DNA from: Acidobacteriota bacterium
GTDB lineage: Bacteria > Acidobacteriota > Aminicenantia > Aminicenantales > Saccharicenantaceae
DNA: 53,005 nt
Direction of reading: 5' to 3'
Assembly (NCBI GenBank): GCA_014894455.1
Contig: JADBLN010000028.1
Coordinates: 1 to 53,005 of the forward strand
A program made the position numbers and the translations under genes. Within the stretch, counting starts at the first letter, position 1. Every line of letters begins with the position of its first letter. Positions 1-8,003 of the stretch are shown piece after piece. The notes beneath the pieces are model-generated. The model was not told the origin of the DNA, ran no database searches, and was given only the letters and a program-made list of their open reading frames with translations.

Positions 1-1
1 C

Positions 2-55
2 TGGCGGCTGGGCGCCAAGCTTTACGTCTTCGAGGCCATCGTCTTCCGGGAGTAG
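2..55 (+). CDS. C-terminal end of an unidentified protein (truncated by window edge)
   Basis: An open frame enters from the left edge and ends at TAG (53-55). It encodes WRLGAKLYVFEAIVFRE, which reads like an ordinary folded protein tail rich in alternating hydrophobic residues. The other two forward frames give arginine- and proline-rich noise, which favours this one. No family can be named from 17 residues. The following 300 bases hold only the repeat at 111-189 and the promoter of the next gene. Confidence 0.45.
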   Translation, partial: WRLGAKLYVFEAIVFRE

Positions 56-110
56 TGGGGCCTCGGGATATCGCCTCCGTCCGCTGGAAAGAATAATCCA
101 AGACTCGTTC

Positions 111-189
111 CGGATATTTCCCAGAAGTGCGGCTCCGAGCCACTCCGCCGCGCTTCTGACGGTCGCTCCCGAGAGTCCGCTCCCCGCCG
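111..189. repeat. Dispersed palindromic repeat, family R2, copy a
   Basis: About 79 bases that recur at 31671-31747 with roughly 85 percent identity. The core is a hairpin: CAGAAGTGCGGC (122-133) pairs with GCCGCGCTTCTG (147-158) around a 13-base loop, with one wobble or mismatch. Both copies are preceded by GATATTT and followed by a conserved arm ending in TCCGCTCCCCGC. The repeat is intergenic and shows no coding potential. Confidence 0.75.
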
Positions 190-305
190 CTCCGCTCCGG
201 CGACACCCCTCGGCCCTAGGTTTAGCGGTCGCCGCGCTCGCGGCACTCAAGATCCATGTCGACACGATTCCGATGCCACGCCAATCATCGGCACAATGTG
301 ATTTC

Positions 306-314
306 TGTTATAAT
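306..314 (+). promoter_or_regulatory. Extended -10 promoter for the fmdB-like gene
   Basis: TGTTATAAT carries a perfect TATAAT (309-314) with the extended TGn motif. No good -35 hexamer lies 16-18 bases upstream, as is common for extended -10 promoters. The start codon follows about 40 bases downstream, after a GGGAG ribosome-binding site near 340. Confidence 0.55.
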
Positions 315-354
315 ATGTATGCTATCGAATCATAAGGACCGGGAGATCGCCGCG

Positions 355-654
355 ATGCCGATTTACGAATATCAGTGCACCACGTGCCGCGAGGTATGCG
401 AGGTGCTCCAGAAAGCCAAGGACAAGCCGCCCGAGAAGTGCCCCAAATGCGGCGGTCCCGTCATCAAGATCACTTCCTCCCCGGCCATCCAGTTCAAGGG
501 GAGCGGCTGGTATATCACCGACTACGCCAAGAAAAGCTCGGCGCCCGCCGAGAGCAAGGCCGAGGCGAAAGTCGCGCCCGCCGAGAGCAAGGCCGAGGCG
601 AAGACCGCCCCCGCCGAAGCCGCCAAGCCCAAGCCCGACAAGACTTCTTCTTAG
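355..654 (+). CDS. FmdB-family zinc-ribbon protein
   Basis: A 99-residue protein beginning MPIYEYQC, the hallmark of the FmdB/CxxC_CXXC_SSSS regulatory family. Four cysteines (C8 and C11, then CPKC near 29-32) form a zinc ribbon, followed by the family signature TSSPAIQFKGSGWYITDY. The Met at 355 is chosen over upstream starts because the family always begins MP(I/T)YEY. The C-terminal third is a low-complexity Ala/Lys/Glu tail containing an 11-residue tandem repeat (APAESKAEAK plus one residue; 33-base DNA repeat at 541-606). Family members are small putative regulators of unknown mechanism. It is probably co-transcribed with rsh. Confidence 0.85.
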   Translation: MPIYEYQCTTCREVCEVLQKAKDKPPEKCPKCGGPVIKITSSPAIQFKGSGWYITDYAKKSSAPAESKAEAKVAPAESKAEAKTAPAEAAKPKPDKTSS

Positions 655-735
655 CCGTCATATCGGAGGTCTTCGCCACCGGCGAACATTTGTCATGCCG
701 ACACGCTGGGCCCTTTTTCTCGACCGCGGCCGGAG

Positions 736-822
736 CCCCGGGCTTTGCAGTCCTCATGCGCGAAGCGATGAGGGCGGGCTTGCCCGGGGGTCTACTTCCG
801 CCGCGAAGGCTCGTCCCTTGAC
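736..822 (-). repeat. Dispersed composite repeat, family R1, copy a (X-Y arrangement)
   Basis: Module X (736-789) is an imperfect palindrome bounded by CCCCGGGC and GCCCGGGG, with inner arms CCTCAT and ATGAGG and the left foot GCAGTCCT. Module Y (about 791-822) is the reverse complement of GTCAAGGGACGAGCCTTCGC and its extension. The same Y-X element occurs at 7313-7400 in the opposite orientation, and a solo Y lies at 4431-4460. It occupies most of the 240-base gap between fmdB and rsh. Confidence 0.8.
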
Positions 823-894
823 CGCGACGTGTTCGGCCGCCGACGCCCTCGAAGCCGCCGCCGGGATCCTCGGACAAGGGGGGGCCGTCCGTCC

Positions 895-3048
895 ATGATC
901 CGGTTTGACGACATCCTCGAAAAGGCCTCCTCTTACATCAGCGAAAAAGAGGCCTTCGTCCTCCAGAAGGCCTACGTGTTCGCCGGCAAGGCCCACAAGG
1001 GGCAGGTCCGCCGTTCCGGGGAACCTTATCTCAGCCATCCGCTCGAAGTGGCCGACTACCTCGCCGACATGAAGCTCGACAAGACGACGCTCGTCGCCGC
1101 CCTTCTCCACGACGTCCTAGAGGACACGGACGCGACGGCCGCGGACATCCGCGAGAATTTCGGCAAGGCGGTCGCCGACCTGGTCGAGGGCGTGACCAAG
1201 ATCAGCCGGGTCCAGGAAGTGTCGCCCGAAGTCCGCCGGGCCGAGACCATCCGGAAGATCATCCTGGCCATGACCGACGACATCCGGGTCATCTTCATCA
1301 AGCTGGCCGACCGGATCCACAACCTCAAGACCCTCCGGCACCTCGACGAGGAGAGGCAGCGGCAGATCGCCCGCGAGACGCTCGACATCTACGCCCCGAT
1401 CGCCAACCGGCTCGGCATGGGGCGCATCCGGGCCGAGCTCGAGGACCTGTCCTTCCGCTACGTGGCCCCCGAGGAGTTCGCCAAGATCGCCGCGTCCGTG
1501 GAGCCCGGGAGAAGGGCGGCCGAGGCGGACCTCAAGGCCATGAAGAAGACGCTCGAGGAACTCGTCCGGGAGAACGGCATCCCGGCCGAGGTCTTCTCCC
1601 GGATCAAGCGCCCCTACAGTGTCTGGAGCAAGATGAAGCGGCGGGACATCGCCTTCGACCAAGTCTTCGACTTCCTGGCCCTGCGGGTCATCACCGACTC
1701 CGTCAAGAACTGCTACGCCCTCCTCGGCATCATCCACCAGCGCTGGCCGCACCTGCCCCAGCGGTTCCGCGATTTCATCGCCATGCCCAAGCCCAATCTC
1801 TACCAGGCCCTGCACACGACGCTCATCACCGAGGGACGGAAGATGTTCGAGATCCAGGTCCGGACCCGGGAGATGCACGACCTCGCCGAGAACGGCATCG
1901 CCGCCCATTGGCTGTACAAGGACGACTCGCCGCCCGGCCCGATGAAAGAGGACCGCCGGCTCCACTGGCTCCGCGAAATGGCCGCCCTCTTCGAGGAGCA
2001 GAAGAACCCGCGGGAGTTCCTTCGCAGCCTGAAAACAAACCTCATCCCGGAGGAGGTCTACGTCTTCACTCCCAAGGGAAAAGTCGTCGACCTTCCGCCC
2101 GGCGCCACGGCCCTCGACTTCGCCTTCAAGATCCACTCGGAGATCGGGCTCCACGCGTCCGGGGCCCGGGTCAACGGCTCCCCGTCCCCGCTCAAGACCG
2201 TTCTCAAGACGGGGGACATCGTGGAGATCCTGACGTCGGACGAGAGGACGCCGACGCGGGGCCTGCTCGCCTCGGCCGCGACCGCCGGCGCGCGCCAGCA
2301 GCTCAAGCGCTGGCTCAACCTCAAGAGCCGGACGACGAGCGTCGCCCTGGGACGGAAGCTCTGGGAACGGGAGATCCGCAAGTACATCCTCCCCGCCGAA
2401 TTCCGGAGGGAGGAGGATCTCGCCCGGCAGTTGGCCGCCACCCTCGGCCCGCGGGCCGCGACCATGGAGGAGTTTTACAGGCAGGCGGGGCTCGGCAAGA
2501 TCGTCGTCAACCCCGAACTCATCGAAGCCGTATTCCCCGCCGGCCAGGTCACGCCGCGCCGGCCGGGCCTGCTCGGGAAAGCGGCGGCCAGGTTCGCTCC
2601 GGGCCCGGGACCGGGGGTCAGGATCAAGGACATCGATGGACAGATGATCAAGCTGGCGAAGTGCTGCTCTCCGGTCAAGGGCGAGCCCGTCGTCGGGTAT
2701 ATCACGGCGGGGAAGGGGCTGAGCGTCCATTCTCTCCGTTGCCCGCTCGTGACCAAGGAGATCCTGGACGGTCAGCGGCTGGTCGAGGTGTCCTGGGACC
2801 CGGCCTTCGCCGGGACGTTCAAGGCCCGTCTCCTGGTCAAGTCCGAGGACTCGCCCGGGGTCCTGGCCAAGGTTGCCACCGCGGTCGCGGAGCTCGAAGG
2901 GAATATCTCCAAGGCCGAGGCGGCAATGCTCGCCGAGGGCAAGGCCAAGATCAGGCTGGACATCAGGATCCGGGACATCCGCCATCTCGAGGACATCACG
3001 CGGCGCATCTCCGCGCTGAAAGAGGTTTTGTCTGTCGAGAGAGTGTAG
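895..3048 (+). CDS. rsh: Bifunctional (p)ppGpp synthetase/hydrolase, RelA/SpoT family
   Basis: Makes and degrades the alarmone (p)ppGpp in the stringent response. From the Met at 895 the protein has 717 residues, normal for long RSH enzymes. Domains in order: HD hydrolase (about 25-190) with intact LLHDVLEDT (H72, D73, E77, D78); synthetase (about 230-345) with RPYSVWSKMKRR and RDFIAMPKPNLYQALHT; TGS (about 385-445, VYVFTPKGKVVDLPPGATA); a zinc-finger-like region (IKLAKCCSPVKG, about 585); and a C-terminal ACT domain (about 637-715). The HD residues argue for active hydrolase and the basic synthetase motif for a bifunctional enzyme. The longer frame from 829 runs through repeat DNA, so 895 is preferred. 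Confidence 0.93.
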   Translation: MIRFDDILEKASSYISEKEAFVLQKAYVFAGKAHKGQVRRSGEPYLSHPLEVADYLADMKLDKTTLVAALLHDVLEDTDATAADIRENFGKAVADLVEGVTKISRVQEVSPEVRRAETIRKIILAMTDDIRVIFIKLADRIHNLKTLRHLDEERQRQIARETLDIYAPIANRLGMGRIRAELEDLSFRYVAPEEFAKIAASVEPGRRAAEADLKAMKKTLEELVRENGIPAEVFSRIKRPYSVWSKMKRRDIAFDQVFDFLALRVITDSVKNCYALLGIIHQRWPHLPQRFRDFIAMPKPNLYQALHTTLITEGRKMFEIQVRTREMHDLAENGIAAHWLYKDDSPPGPMKEDRRLHWLREMAALFEEQKNPREFLRSLKTNLIPEEVYVFTPKGKVVDLPPGATALDFAFKIHSEIGLHASGARVNGSPSPLKTVLKTGDIVEILTSDERTPTRGLLASAATAGARQQLKRWLNLKSRTTSVALGRKLWEREIRKYILPAEFRREEDLARQLAATLGPRAATMEEFYRQAGLGKIVVNPELIEAVFPAGQVTPRRPGLLGKAAARFAPGPGPGVRIKDIDGQMIKLAKCCSPVKGEPVVGYITAGKGLSVHSLRCPLVTKEILDGQRLVEVSWDPAFAGTFKARLLVKSEDSPGVLAKVATAVAELEGNISKAEAAMLAEGKAKIRLDIRIRDIRHLEDITRRISALKEVLSVERV

Positions 3049-3054
3049 ATGAGG

Positions 3055-3249
3055 TTAGGCCGCTTTGACCACTTTCCCCGAGCGCAGGCATCTCGTGCAG
3101 ACCCAGATCTGGCGCACGCCGCCCGCCGGGGTCTGGGCCTTGACGTGCTGAAGGTTGGGCTTCCATTTTTTCGGGGACGACTTGTGGGAATGGCTGACAT
3201 TATGCCCGAAAATCGGGCCTTTTTTACAGATATGACAGGTTTTCGGCAT
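3055..3249 (-). CDS. rpmB: 50S ribosomal protein L28
   Basis: A 64-residue basic protein starting MPKTCHICKKGPIFGHNVSHSH, the classic bacterial L28 N-terminus. It has the zinc-binding version with CHIC near the start and CTRC near the end. Its size is normal. It is transcribed alone, convergent with rsh (6 bases between stops), from a good promoter at 3283-3311. Confidence 0.96.
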   Translation of the reverse strand: MPKTCHICKKGPIFGHNVSHSHKSSPKKWKPNLQHVKAQTPAGGVRQIWVCTRCLRSGKVVKAA

Positions 3250-3282
3250 GGTCGTATCTCTCTCGTCTCAGGATGAGCCGAA

Positions 3283-3311
3283 TTTATACCATAAAAACCG
3301 GCGCGAGGCAA
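3283..3311 (-). promoter_or_regulatory. Sigma70-type promoter for rpmB
   Basis: On the minus strand TTGCCT (3306-3311), 17 bases, TATAAA (3283-3288), with TGG immediately before the -10 as an extended element. Transcription would start near 3276, about 27 bases before the rpmB ATG. Confidence 0.7.
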
Positions 3312-3331
3312 GTTGGCGACGTTTGTTTCGC

Positions 3332-3360
3332 TTGACCGGGGAGTCCGAAAGGCGTAACTT
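3332..3360 (+). promoter_or_regulatory. Sigma70-type promoter for the two lipoprotein genes
   Basis: TTGACC (3332-3337), 17 bases, TAACTT (3355-3360), ending 15 bases before the start codon at 3376. The hexamers match partially. It would be back to back with the rpmB promoter. Confidence 0.45.
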
Positions 3361-3375
3361 TCCTTCGAGGCCGGC

Positions 3376-3771
3376 ATGAGACCCAATGTTTTTCTGGCTC
3401 TCGTTTTTCTCTCTTTGCCCCTGGCCGCGGCCTGCCGGTTGCCCCTCGCTTCGAAAACCCTCATGAACGGCGTTGCGGCGGCCCGCGCGGACAGATGGGA
3501 CGACGCCGTTGTCCACTGGAAGAACGCCCTGGCCCAAAATCCGGGTTCAGAGGCGGCCCACAACAACCTCGCGATTGCCTACGAAAAAAAGGGGGCCTGG
3601 GAGGAGGCCCGAAAGGAGTACGAGGCGGCCCTCGGCCTTGCCCCGGATAATCCGACGATCAAAGATAACTTCGAGCGGTTCAAGAGCCGCCAGGAAGCCG
3701 CCAGGACCGACAAAGGCCCGGCGGCCCGCGGCGGCAACGTCGCCGATTCCGCCCCCGGGAGAGGCCGATGA
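3376..3771 (+). CDS. TPR-repeat lipoprotein
   Basis: A 131-residue protein with a lipoprotein signal peptide: MRPN, a hydrophobic stretch, then lipobox LAAAC with Cys at about 20. Two tetratricopeptide repeats follow (about 33-100), including WDDAVVHWKNALAQNPGSEAAHNNLAIAY-type spacing and the second repeat EEARKEYEAALGLAPDN. It is probably an envelope-anchored scaffold. Its last codons overlap the next lipoprotein gene by ATGA, so the two are translationally coupled and likely act together. The substrate or partner is not evident. Confidence 0.75.
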   Translation: MRPNVFLALVFLSLPLAAACRLPLASKTLMNGVAAARADRWDDAVVHWKNALAQNPGSEAAHNNLAIAYEKKGAWEEARKEYEAALGLAPDNPTIKDNFERFKSRQEAARTDKGPAARGGNVADSAPGRGR

Positions 3772-4424
3772 GGAGGCCGGCGATTTTCGCCCTGGCCATC
3801 ATCCTGGCGGCAGCCGCCTGCTTTTCGCGTCCTCCGGTCCCGGTCAAGGTAGAGATGCCCGGCGTTTCGGCCTTTCCGCCCGGCCTCTTCAGCGAGATCA
3901 TCGTGACCGATTTCCGCGACGACGCCCCGTCCCAGGATTTCGCGCTCGGCCGGGAACTCCAGAACTATCTCGCGGCAGCACTCGGCCGGTCCTTCAAGGG
4001 CACGGTCTCCCGCATGGATCTCTCCCGGGACGGCAAGGCCGCCGCGGACGACCCGGCGTTCTGGAAACAGGCGGCAGCCGGCCGCGAACGGGCGGTCCTC
4101 CTCACCGGCTCGGCCGGGCTCGTCGGCCGAACCCGCAAGGCCCTGAAGAAAACGAATCTTCCCGTGGACGGCCCGTTCAACGTCGACCGCCGCGGCCTCA
4201 TCGAGCAGCGCCAGTGGACCCTCTCGGTCGACTTCTCCGTCGTTTCCGCCGCGACCGGGGAAGCCCTTTATAAAATAACCTTCCGCGAGGAACGGGAGTA
4301 CCTCGACCTCGATAAACCGGCCGAGTTCGCTTTTGCCGAGCTCGCCGACCGTATCCGGGCCCGCCTTTTCCCGGTCCTTTTCGGCGCCCCGACGATCGAG
4401 GCAAGGACCCTCCTCCGGCGCTGA
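3768..4424 (+). CDS. Putative lipoprotein of unknown function
   Basis: A 218-residue protein with a lipoprotein-type signal (AIILAAAACFSRPP, Cys at about 19). The mature part has alternating strands and helices, with VTDFRDDAPSQDFALGRELQNYLAAALG near 45-70 and ALYKITFREEREY near 165. This layout resembles periplasmic proteins that open with a conserved DFR/D motif followed by a helix, but I cannot assign a family. It is translationally coupled (ATGA) to the upstream TPR lipoprotein. Confidence 0.65.
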   Translation: MRRPAIFALAIILAAAACFSRPPVPVKVEMPGVSAFPPGLFSEIIVTDFRDDAPSQDFALGRELQNYLAAALGRSFKGTVSRMDLSRDGKAAADDPAFWKQAAAGRERAVLLTGSAGLVGRTRKALKKTNLPVDGPFNVDRRGLIEQRQWTLSVDFSVVSAATGEALYKITFREEREYLDLDKPAEFAFAELADRIRARLFPVLFGAPTIEARTLLRR

Positions 4425-4430
4425 CCCGGT

Positions 4431-4460
4431 CCACTTCCGCCGCGAAGGCTCGTCCCTTGG
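4431..4460 (-). repeat. Solo module Y of repeat family R1
   Basis: CCACTTCCGCCGCGAAGGCT and the following CGTCCCTTGG match the Y half of the composite repeat at 736-822 and 7313-7400, without module X. It lies directly after the lipoprotein stop. The rest of the 319-base gap up to dnaA holds GC-rich sequence with no evident gene, the dnaA promoter and DnaA boxes. Confidence 0.7.
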
Positions 4461-4629
4461 CTAAGCGTGTAAAAACGAACGGTTTTCCCCGTCCGGCGGG
4501 GGCCTCGCCCGGGGCCTCTTTTCGGCCGTTTTTCGAGCCCTCAGGGGCCCTCCGGAAGCGCTTTTCCGGCGCCCCGGACCGGGGCTTTCGACGACGGCCC
4601 CGAAATACCGTTTTCCCCTAAAAAAAAGC

Positions 4630-4658
4630 TTGAAATGACCTCCCCGTGGTGCTATGAT
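4630..4658 (+). promoter_or_regulatory. Sigma70-type promoter for dnaA
   Basis: TTGAAA (4630-4635), 17 bases, TATGAT (4653-4658) with TGC before the -10. The predicted start of transcription near 4665 gives an untranslated leader of about 80 bases that contains three DnaA boxes, so DnaA could repress its own gene. Confidence 0.7.
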
Positions 4659-4698
4659 TGCCAGGCCTCCCCCGGTCCAACCTATTCCCCGGAGAGGA

Positions 4699-4730
4699 TT
4701 TTCCACAGATGTGGAAATATCTGTGGAAAA
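4699..4730. other. DnaA-box cluster, probable part of oriC and dnaA autoregulation
   Basis: Three closely spaced DnaA boxes: TTTTCCACA (4699-4707, forward), TGTGGAAAT (4710-4718, reverse, one mismatch to TTWTNCACA) and TGTGGAAAA (4722-4730, reverse, perfect). They lie in the dnaA leader, a position known for autoregulation and often for the origin. Location next to dnaA and dnaN supports an origin; a single tight cluster alone would be a small one. Confidence 0.75.
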
Positions 4731-4743
4731 AATAGCAGCACCT

Positions 4744-6075
4744 ATGGAACCTAAAGAAAATCAAAACCTTTGGATTCAAATCCTCCGGGCCGTCGAAACC
4801 AAGGTCGACCCCAACTCGTTCGAGACCTGGTTCGATCCGACGAGCTTCATCGGCCAGGAACAGGATTGTTTGTACATCAAGGTCCCGAATTCCTATTTCC
4901 GCGACTGGCTGTCCTTCCATTATTCGAACATCATCAACGAATGTTCGCGGGACCTCTTCGGCAAAACCTTCGATGTCCGCTACATCCACGACGACACGCC
5001 GTCGTCGTTCATGAGGCGATCGCCCGACGAGAGGAAGACCAAGCAGGGCCAGTCCATCAATCCCAACCTCAACCCCAACTACACGTTCGAGAACTTCGTC
5101 GTCGGCAGCTGCAACCAGTTCGCCCACGCGGCCGCCTTGGCCGTAGCCAAGAACCCGGCCAAGTCCTATAACCCTCTCTACATCTACGGCGGGGCGGGCC
5201 TCGGCAAGACCCATCTCATGAACGCCATCGGCCACTTCAGCCTCCAGCAGAACGAGCGGAATAAGATCCTCTACGTCACCACCGAAAAATTCATGAACGA
5301 TCTCATCAACCATCTCCAGTACGGCAAGGTCCTCGAGTTCCGCGAGAAATATCGGAGCGTCGACGTTTTGTTGATCGACGACATCCACTACCTCGCCGGC
5401 CGCGAGCGGACGAAAGAGGAATTTTTCCACACCTTCAACCACCTTTATGACAGCCAGAAACAGATCGTCATCTCGAGCGACTGCCCGCCCAAGGAAATCC
5501 CCCATCTCGAGGAGCGTTTCCGGTCCCGGTTCGAATGGGGCCTCATCGCCGACATCAAGCCGCCGGACATCGAAACCCGCATCGCCATCCTCAAGAAAAA
5601 AGCCGAGGCCGAGGCGGTCTCCCTGCCCGAGAGCGTGGCCCTCTACATCGCCGACAAGGTCCAGTCCAACATCCGGGAGCTCGAGGGCTACCTGAGACGG
5701 GTCATCGCTTTCGCCTCGCTCAAGGGCGAAAGGATCGATTTGGACCTGACCAAGGAAGCCCTCAAGGGTCTTCTCGACTCGTCGACGACGATCGTCACTG
5801 TGGAAAAAATCCAGAAACTCATCTGCCACAAGTTCAAAATAAAGCCTTCCCAGCTCAAGTCGAAGAACAACTCCCCCAAGATCGCTTTTCCTCGACAGAT
5901 CGCCATGTACCTGGCCAAGGAATTGACCAAGTCGTCCCTTCCAGAAATCGGCAAGAAATTCGGTGGAAAGCACCACACGACGGTCATCTACAGCGTCCGC
6001 AAAATCGATAAGCTTCGGACGGACGATCCGGAATTCAACAAAGAGATCAACAGTCTCCTGGCCTTCATCCAATGA
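4744..6075 (+). CDS. dnaA: Chromosomal replication initiator protein DnaA
   Basis: AAA+ ATPase that binds DnaA boxes and melts the origin. The 443 residues start at the Met at 4744 (MEPKENQNLWIQILRAVETK, a typical domain I); the frame upstream of it runs through the DnaA boxes. Walker A is GGAGLGKTHLMNAI (about 147-160), Walker B LLIDDIHYLAG (about 210), and the sensor/arginine-finger region is RFRSRFEWGL. The C-terminal domain IV carries the DNA-binding signature GGKHHTTVIYSVRKI (about 410-424). Length and order are normal. dnaN follows after 127 bases. Confidence 0.97.
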   Translation: MEPKENQNLWIQILRAVETKVDPNSFETWFDPTSFIGQEQDCLYIKVPNSYFRDWLSFHYSNIINECSRDLFGKTFDVRYIHDDTPSSFMRRSPDERKTKQGQSINPNLNPNYTFENFVVGSCNQFAHAAALAVAKNPAKSYNPLYIYGGAGLGKTHLMNAIGHFSLQQNERNKILYVTTEKFMNDLINHLQYGKVLEFREKYRSVDVLLIDDIHYLAGRERTKEEFFHTFNHLYDSQKQIVISSDCPPKEIPHLEERFRSRFEWGLIADIKPPDIETRIAILKKKAEAEAVSLPESVALYIADKVQSNIRELEGYLRRVIAFASLKGERIDLDLTKEALKGLLDSSTTIVTVEKIQKLICHKFKIKPSQLKSKNNSPKIAFPRQIAMYLAKELTKSSLPEIGKKFGGKHHTTVIYSVRKIDKLRTDDPEFNKEINSLLAFIQ

Positions 6076-6202
6076 GGATTATCAACGTGTTCGGCGGGAT
6101 ATGCACATTTCCAGAGGACTTTCTTATTTCTCTTCTTGATTTTAGTTATCTTTATGAAATAAATAATAAGAATATAAGGAATCCGGTTCGAGAGGTGGCA
6201 AA
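6076..6202. other. AT-rich dnaA-dnaN spacer, candidate DNA unwinding element
   Basis: The segment 6116-6180 is far richer in A and T than anything else in the window, with runs such as GAAATAAATAATAAGAATAT. TTATCAACG (6079-6087) resembles a degenerate DnaA box. The spacer also must hold the dnaN promoter and its ribosome-binding site (GAGGTGG, about 6190-6196). An unwinding element is a plausible reading but not proven. Confidence 0.45.
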
Positions 6203-7300
6203 ATGAAATTCTCACTCCCCAAAGAAGTATTTCTAGAAGAGCTGCAGCTCCTCCAGGGGATCGTCGAAAAACGGAACACCATGCCCATCCTGGCCAACAT
6301 CCTGATGAACGTCTCGGCGTCGGACATCGAACTGACGGGAACCGACCTCGAGGTCGGGCTGAGGACGCATCTCGAGGCGGCCATCGATAAAGCCGGGGCG
6401 ATCACGGTCAACGGCAAGAAGATCTTCGAGATCGTCAAATCCCTGCCGGAAGGGCAGACCGTCCAGGTGGAAAAGGTCGGCGACAACATCGAGATCAAGG
6501 CAGGCGACAGCGAGTTCAAGATCCTGTGTCTGCCCAAAGAGGATTATCCCCAGGTCCCGGAACCGAAATTCGAGAAAGGCATCAAATTGGCGTTGAAGGA
6601 CGTCAACGACATGATCGACCGGGTTTACTACGCGATCACCCAGGAGCAGAGGTATTATCTCAATGGAGCCCAGCTTTCGCTCAAGAACCGGCAGATCGAA
6701 CTCGTCAGCACGGACGGGCACCGCCTGGCGTACACGAAAAAGGCCCAGGACGGGCTGAAACTCGACCAGGACATCAGCGTCATCGTGGCCAAGAAGACGC
6801 TCAACGAGATCAGAAAATTCGAGGACGAAACCGTCGAGTTCGACCTCGACGAGCACAACCTTTTCTTCAAGGTCGGCCGGAGGACCCTCATCTCCCGGAT
6901 CATCGACAGTAAGTTCCCTAACTATCAGGCGGTCATCCCCAAGGACAACCCCGGCCGGCTGGCCGTTTCGCGCGAAGAGCTGGCCAACGCCATCCGGCGC
7001 GTGTCCCTCCTCTCGGCCGAGCGGTCGAAGGGGATCAAGTTCACCATCGAGAAGAACCGGATGAGGCTATTCTCCTCCAACCCCGAGATCGGAGAGGCGC
7101 GCGACAGGCTGGCCGTCGAATACAAGGGCCAGGACCTGGAGATCGGGTTCAACGCCCAGTATCTGCTCGACTTCCTCACGTCGGTCGCGTCCGAACGGGT
7201 CGTCTTCGAGATCAAGGACGAGAACAGCGCCGTTCTGCTCAAGCCGGAGGCCGAGGAAGGCATCACCAACATCTACGTCCTGATGCCGATGAAGATCTGA
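6203..7300 (+). CDS. dnaN: DNA polymerase III beta subunit (sliding clamp)
   Basis: A 365-residue ring-forming processivity factor. The start MKFSLPKEVFLEELQLLQGIVEKRNTMPIL matches DnaN, and the C-terminus YVLMPMKI is the family ending (usually MPMRL/I). The middle contains ELVSTDGHRLAYTKK, the conserved domain 2 motif. It follows dnaA in the usual order, but recF and gyrB do not follow; a repeat and the minus-strand hydrogenase operon do instead. Confidence 0.97.
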   Translation: MKFSLPKEVFLEELQLLQGIVEKRNTMPILANILMNVSASDIELTGTDLEVGLRTHLEAAIDKAGAITVNGKKIFEIVKSLPEGQTVQVEKVGDNIEIKAGDSEFKILCLPKEDYPQVPEPKFEKGIKLALKDVNDMIDRVYYAITQEQRYYLNGAQLSLKNRQIELVSTDGHRLAYTKKAQDGLKLDQDISVIVAKKTLNEIRKFEDETVEFDLDEHNLFFKVGRRTLISRIIDSKFPNYQAVIPKDNPGRLAVSREELANAIRRVSLLSAERSKGIKFTIEKNRMRLFSSNPEIGEARDRLAVEYKGQDLEIGFNAQYLLDFLTSVASERVVFEIKDENSAVLLKPEAEEGITNIYVLMPMKI

Positions 7301-7312
7301 CCCGGCCGAGGA

Positions 7313-7400
7313 GTCAAGGGACGAGCCTTCGCGGCGGAAGTGGACCCCCAGGCTTTGCAGTCCTCAGGCGCGAAGCGAATGAGGGCGGGCAAGCCCGGGG
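7313..7400 (+). repeat. Dispersed composite repeat, family R1, copy b (Y-X arrangement)
   Basis: Module Y (GTCAAGGGACGAGCCTTCGC onward, 7313-7342) is followed by module X (about 7350-7400) with GGCTTTGCAGTCCTCA and ATGAGGGCGGGC. It is the same element as at 736-822 in the opposite orientation. It lies between the 3-prime ends of dnaN and the hydrogenase maturation protease gene and may act as a bidirectional transcription end. Confidence 0.8.
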
Positions 7401-7420
7401 CCCCGGCCGCTGTCGATCCC

Positions 7421-7915
7421 CTAACCTGCGTCGAGGGCGCTCCGGAGGGCGGCGACGACCCTCCGGACGGCCCGGTCGACAACCGGAGAGACCGGGGCCC
7501 CCTCCGCGAACGATGAAGGCCCTATCCCCAGGATCAAGACCCGGCAGTCCATCGTTTCGCGGATATAGCGGGCGAGGCGCGTCAGAGGAATGCGGTGGGT
7601 GGAAACGTCCTCGTCGGCAACCTCGGTGGGATCGACGAGAAAGACCGCACCCGGCGGCCGCCCGGCCGCGGCGGAGTCGACGAGGACCGCGAGGTCGGGC
7701 GAAAACGCCCGGATGACCCCCGTGAAATTTTCGGGGGCCTCTTCTGCGGGAATGACGAGGGCCTTCGCCGGCAACATGCCGGGTCCGGCGAGGAGGGCCC
7801 GGGCGGCGAGGGCCCCGGCGGCGTCATCGCCCCTGGCGACGTTCCCGACACCGACGACGGCGACGCGGGCGGACCGGCGGATCTCCCGCCGGAGAACTCG
7901 CTTCCAGGATTCCAT
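7421..7915 (-). CDS. [NiFe]-hydrogenase maturation endopeptidase (HycI/HyaD family)
   Basis: A 164-residue protease that removes the C-terminal tail of the hydrogenase large subunit after nickel insertion. Visible motifs are VVGVGNVARGDDAAG (about 19-33; the GDD acidic residue binds nickel), VLVDSAAAG (about 75-83; second acidic ligand) and STHRIPLTRLARYI (about 105-118; His ligand). It is the last gene of the operon, 88 bases after the ferredoxin-like subunit. Its presence agrees with a large subunit that still carries a DPCxxC motif and a long tail. Confidence 0.88.
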   Translation of the reverse strand: MESWKRVLRREIRRSARVAVVGVGNVARGDDAAGALAARALLAGPGMLPAKALVIPAEEAPENFTGVIRAFSPDLAVLVDSAAAGRPPGAVFLVDPTEVADEDVSTHRIPLTRLARYIRETMDCRVLILGIGPSSFAEGAPVSPVVDRAVRRVVAALRSALDAG

Positions 7916-8003
7916 GGCTTGATTGTAGGACTTCCCGCGCCCGCCCGCAAGGCGCCGCCCTGCAGGGAACGGCGCGGTCGTCCCGGCCCGGGCGGGGGGG
8001 GGG

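Noticed and set aside
7994-8003. Run of ten G residues as a phase-variation switch
   Set aside because: It lies just after the stop of the ferredoxin-like gene and before the protease gene, so slippage would change no reading frame or start.
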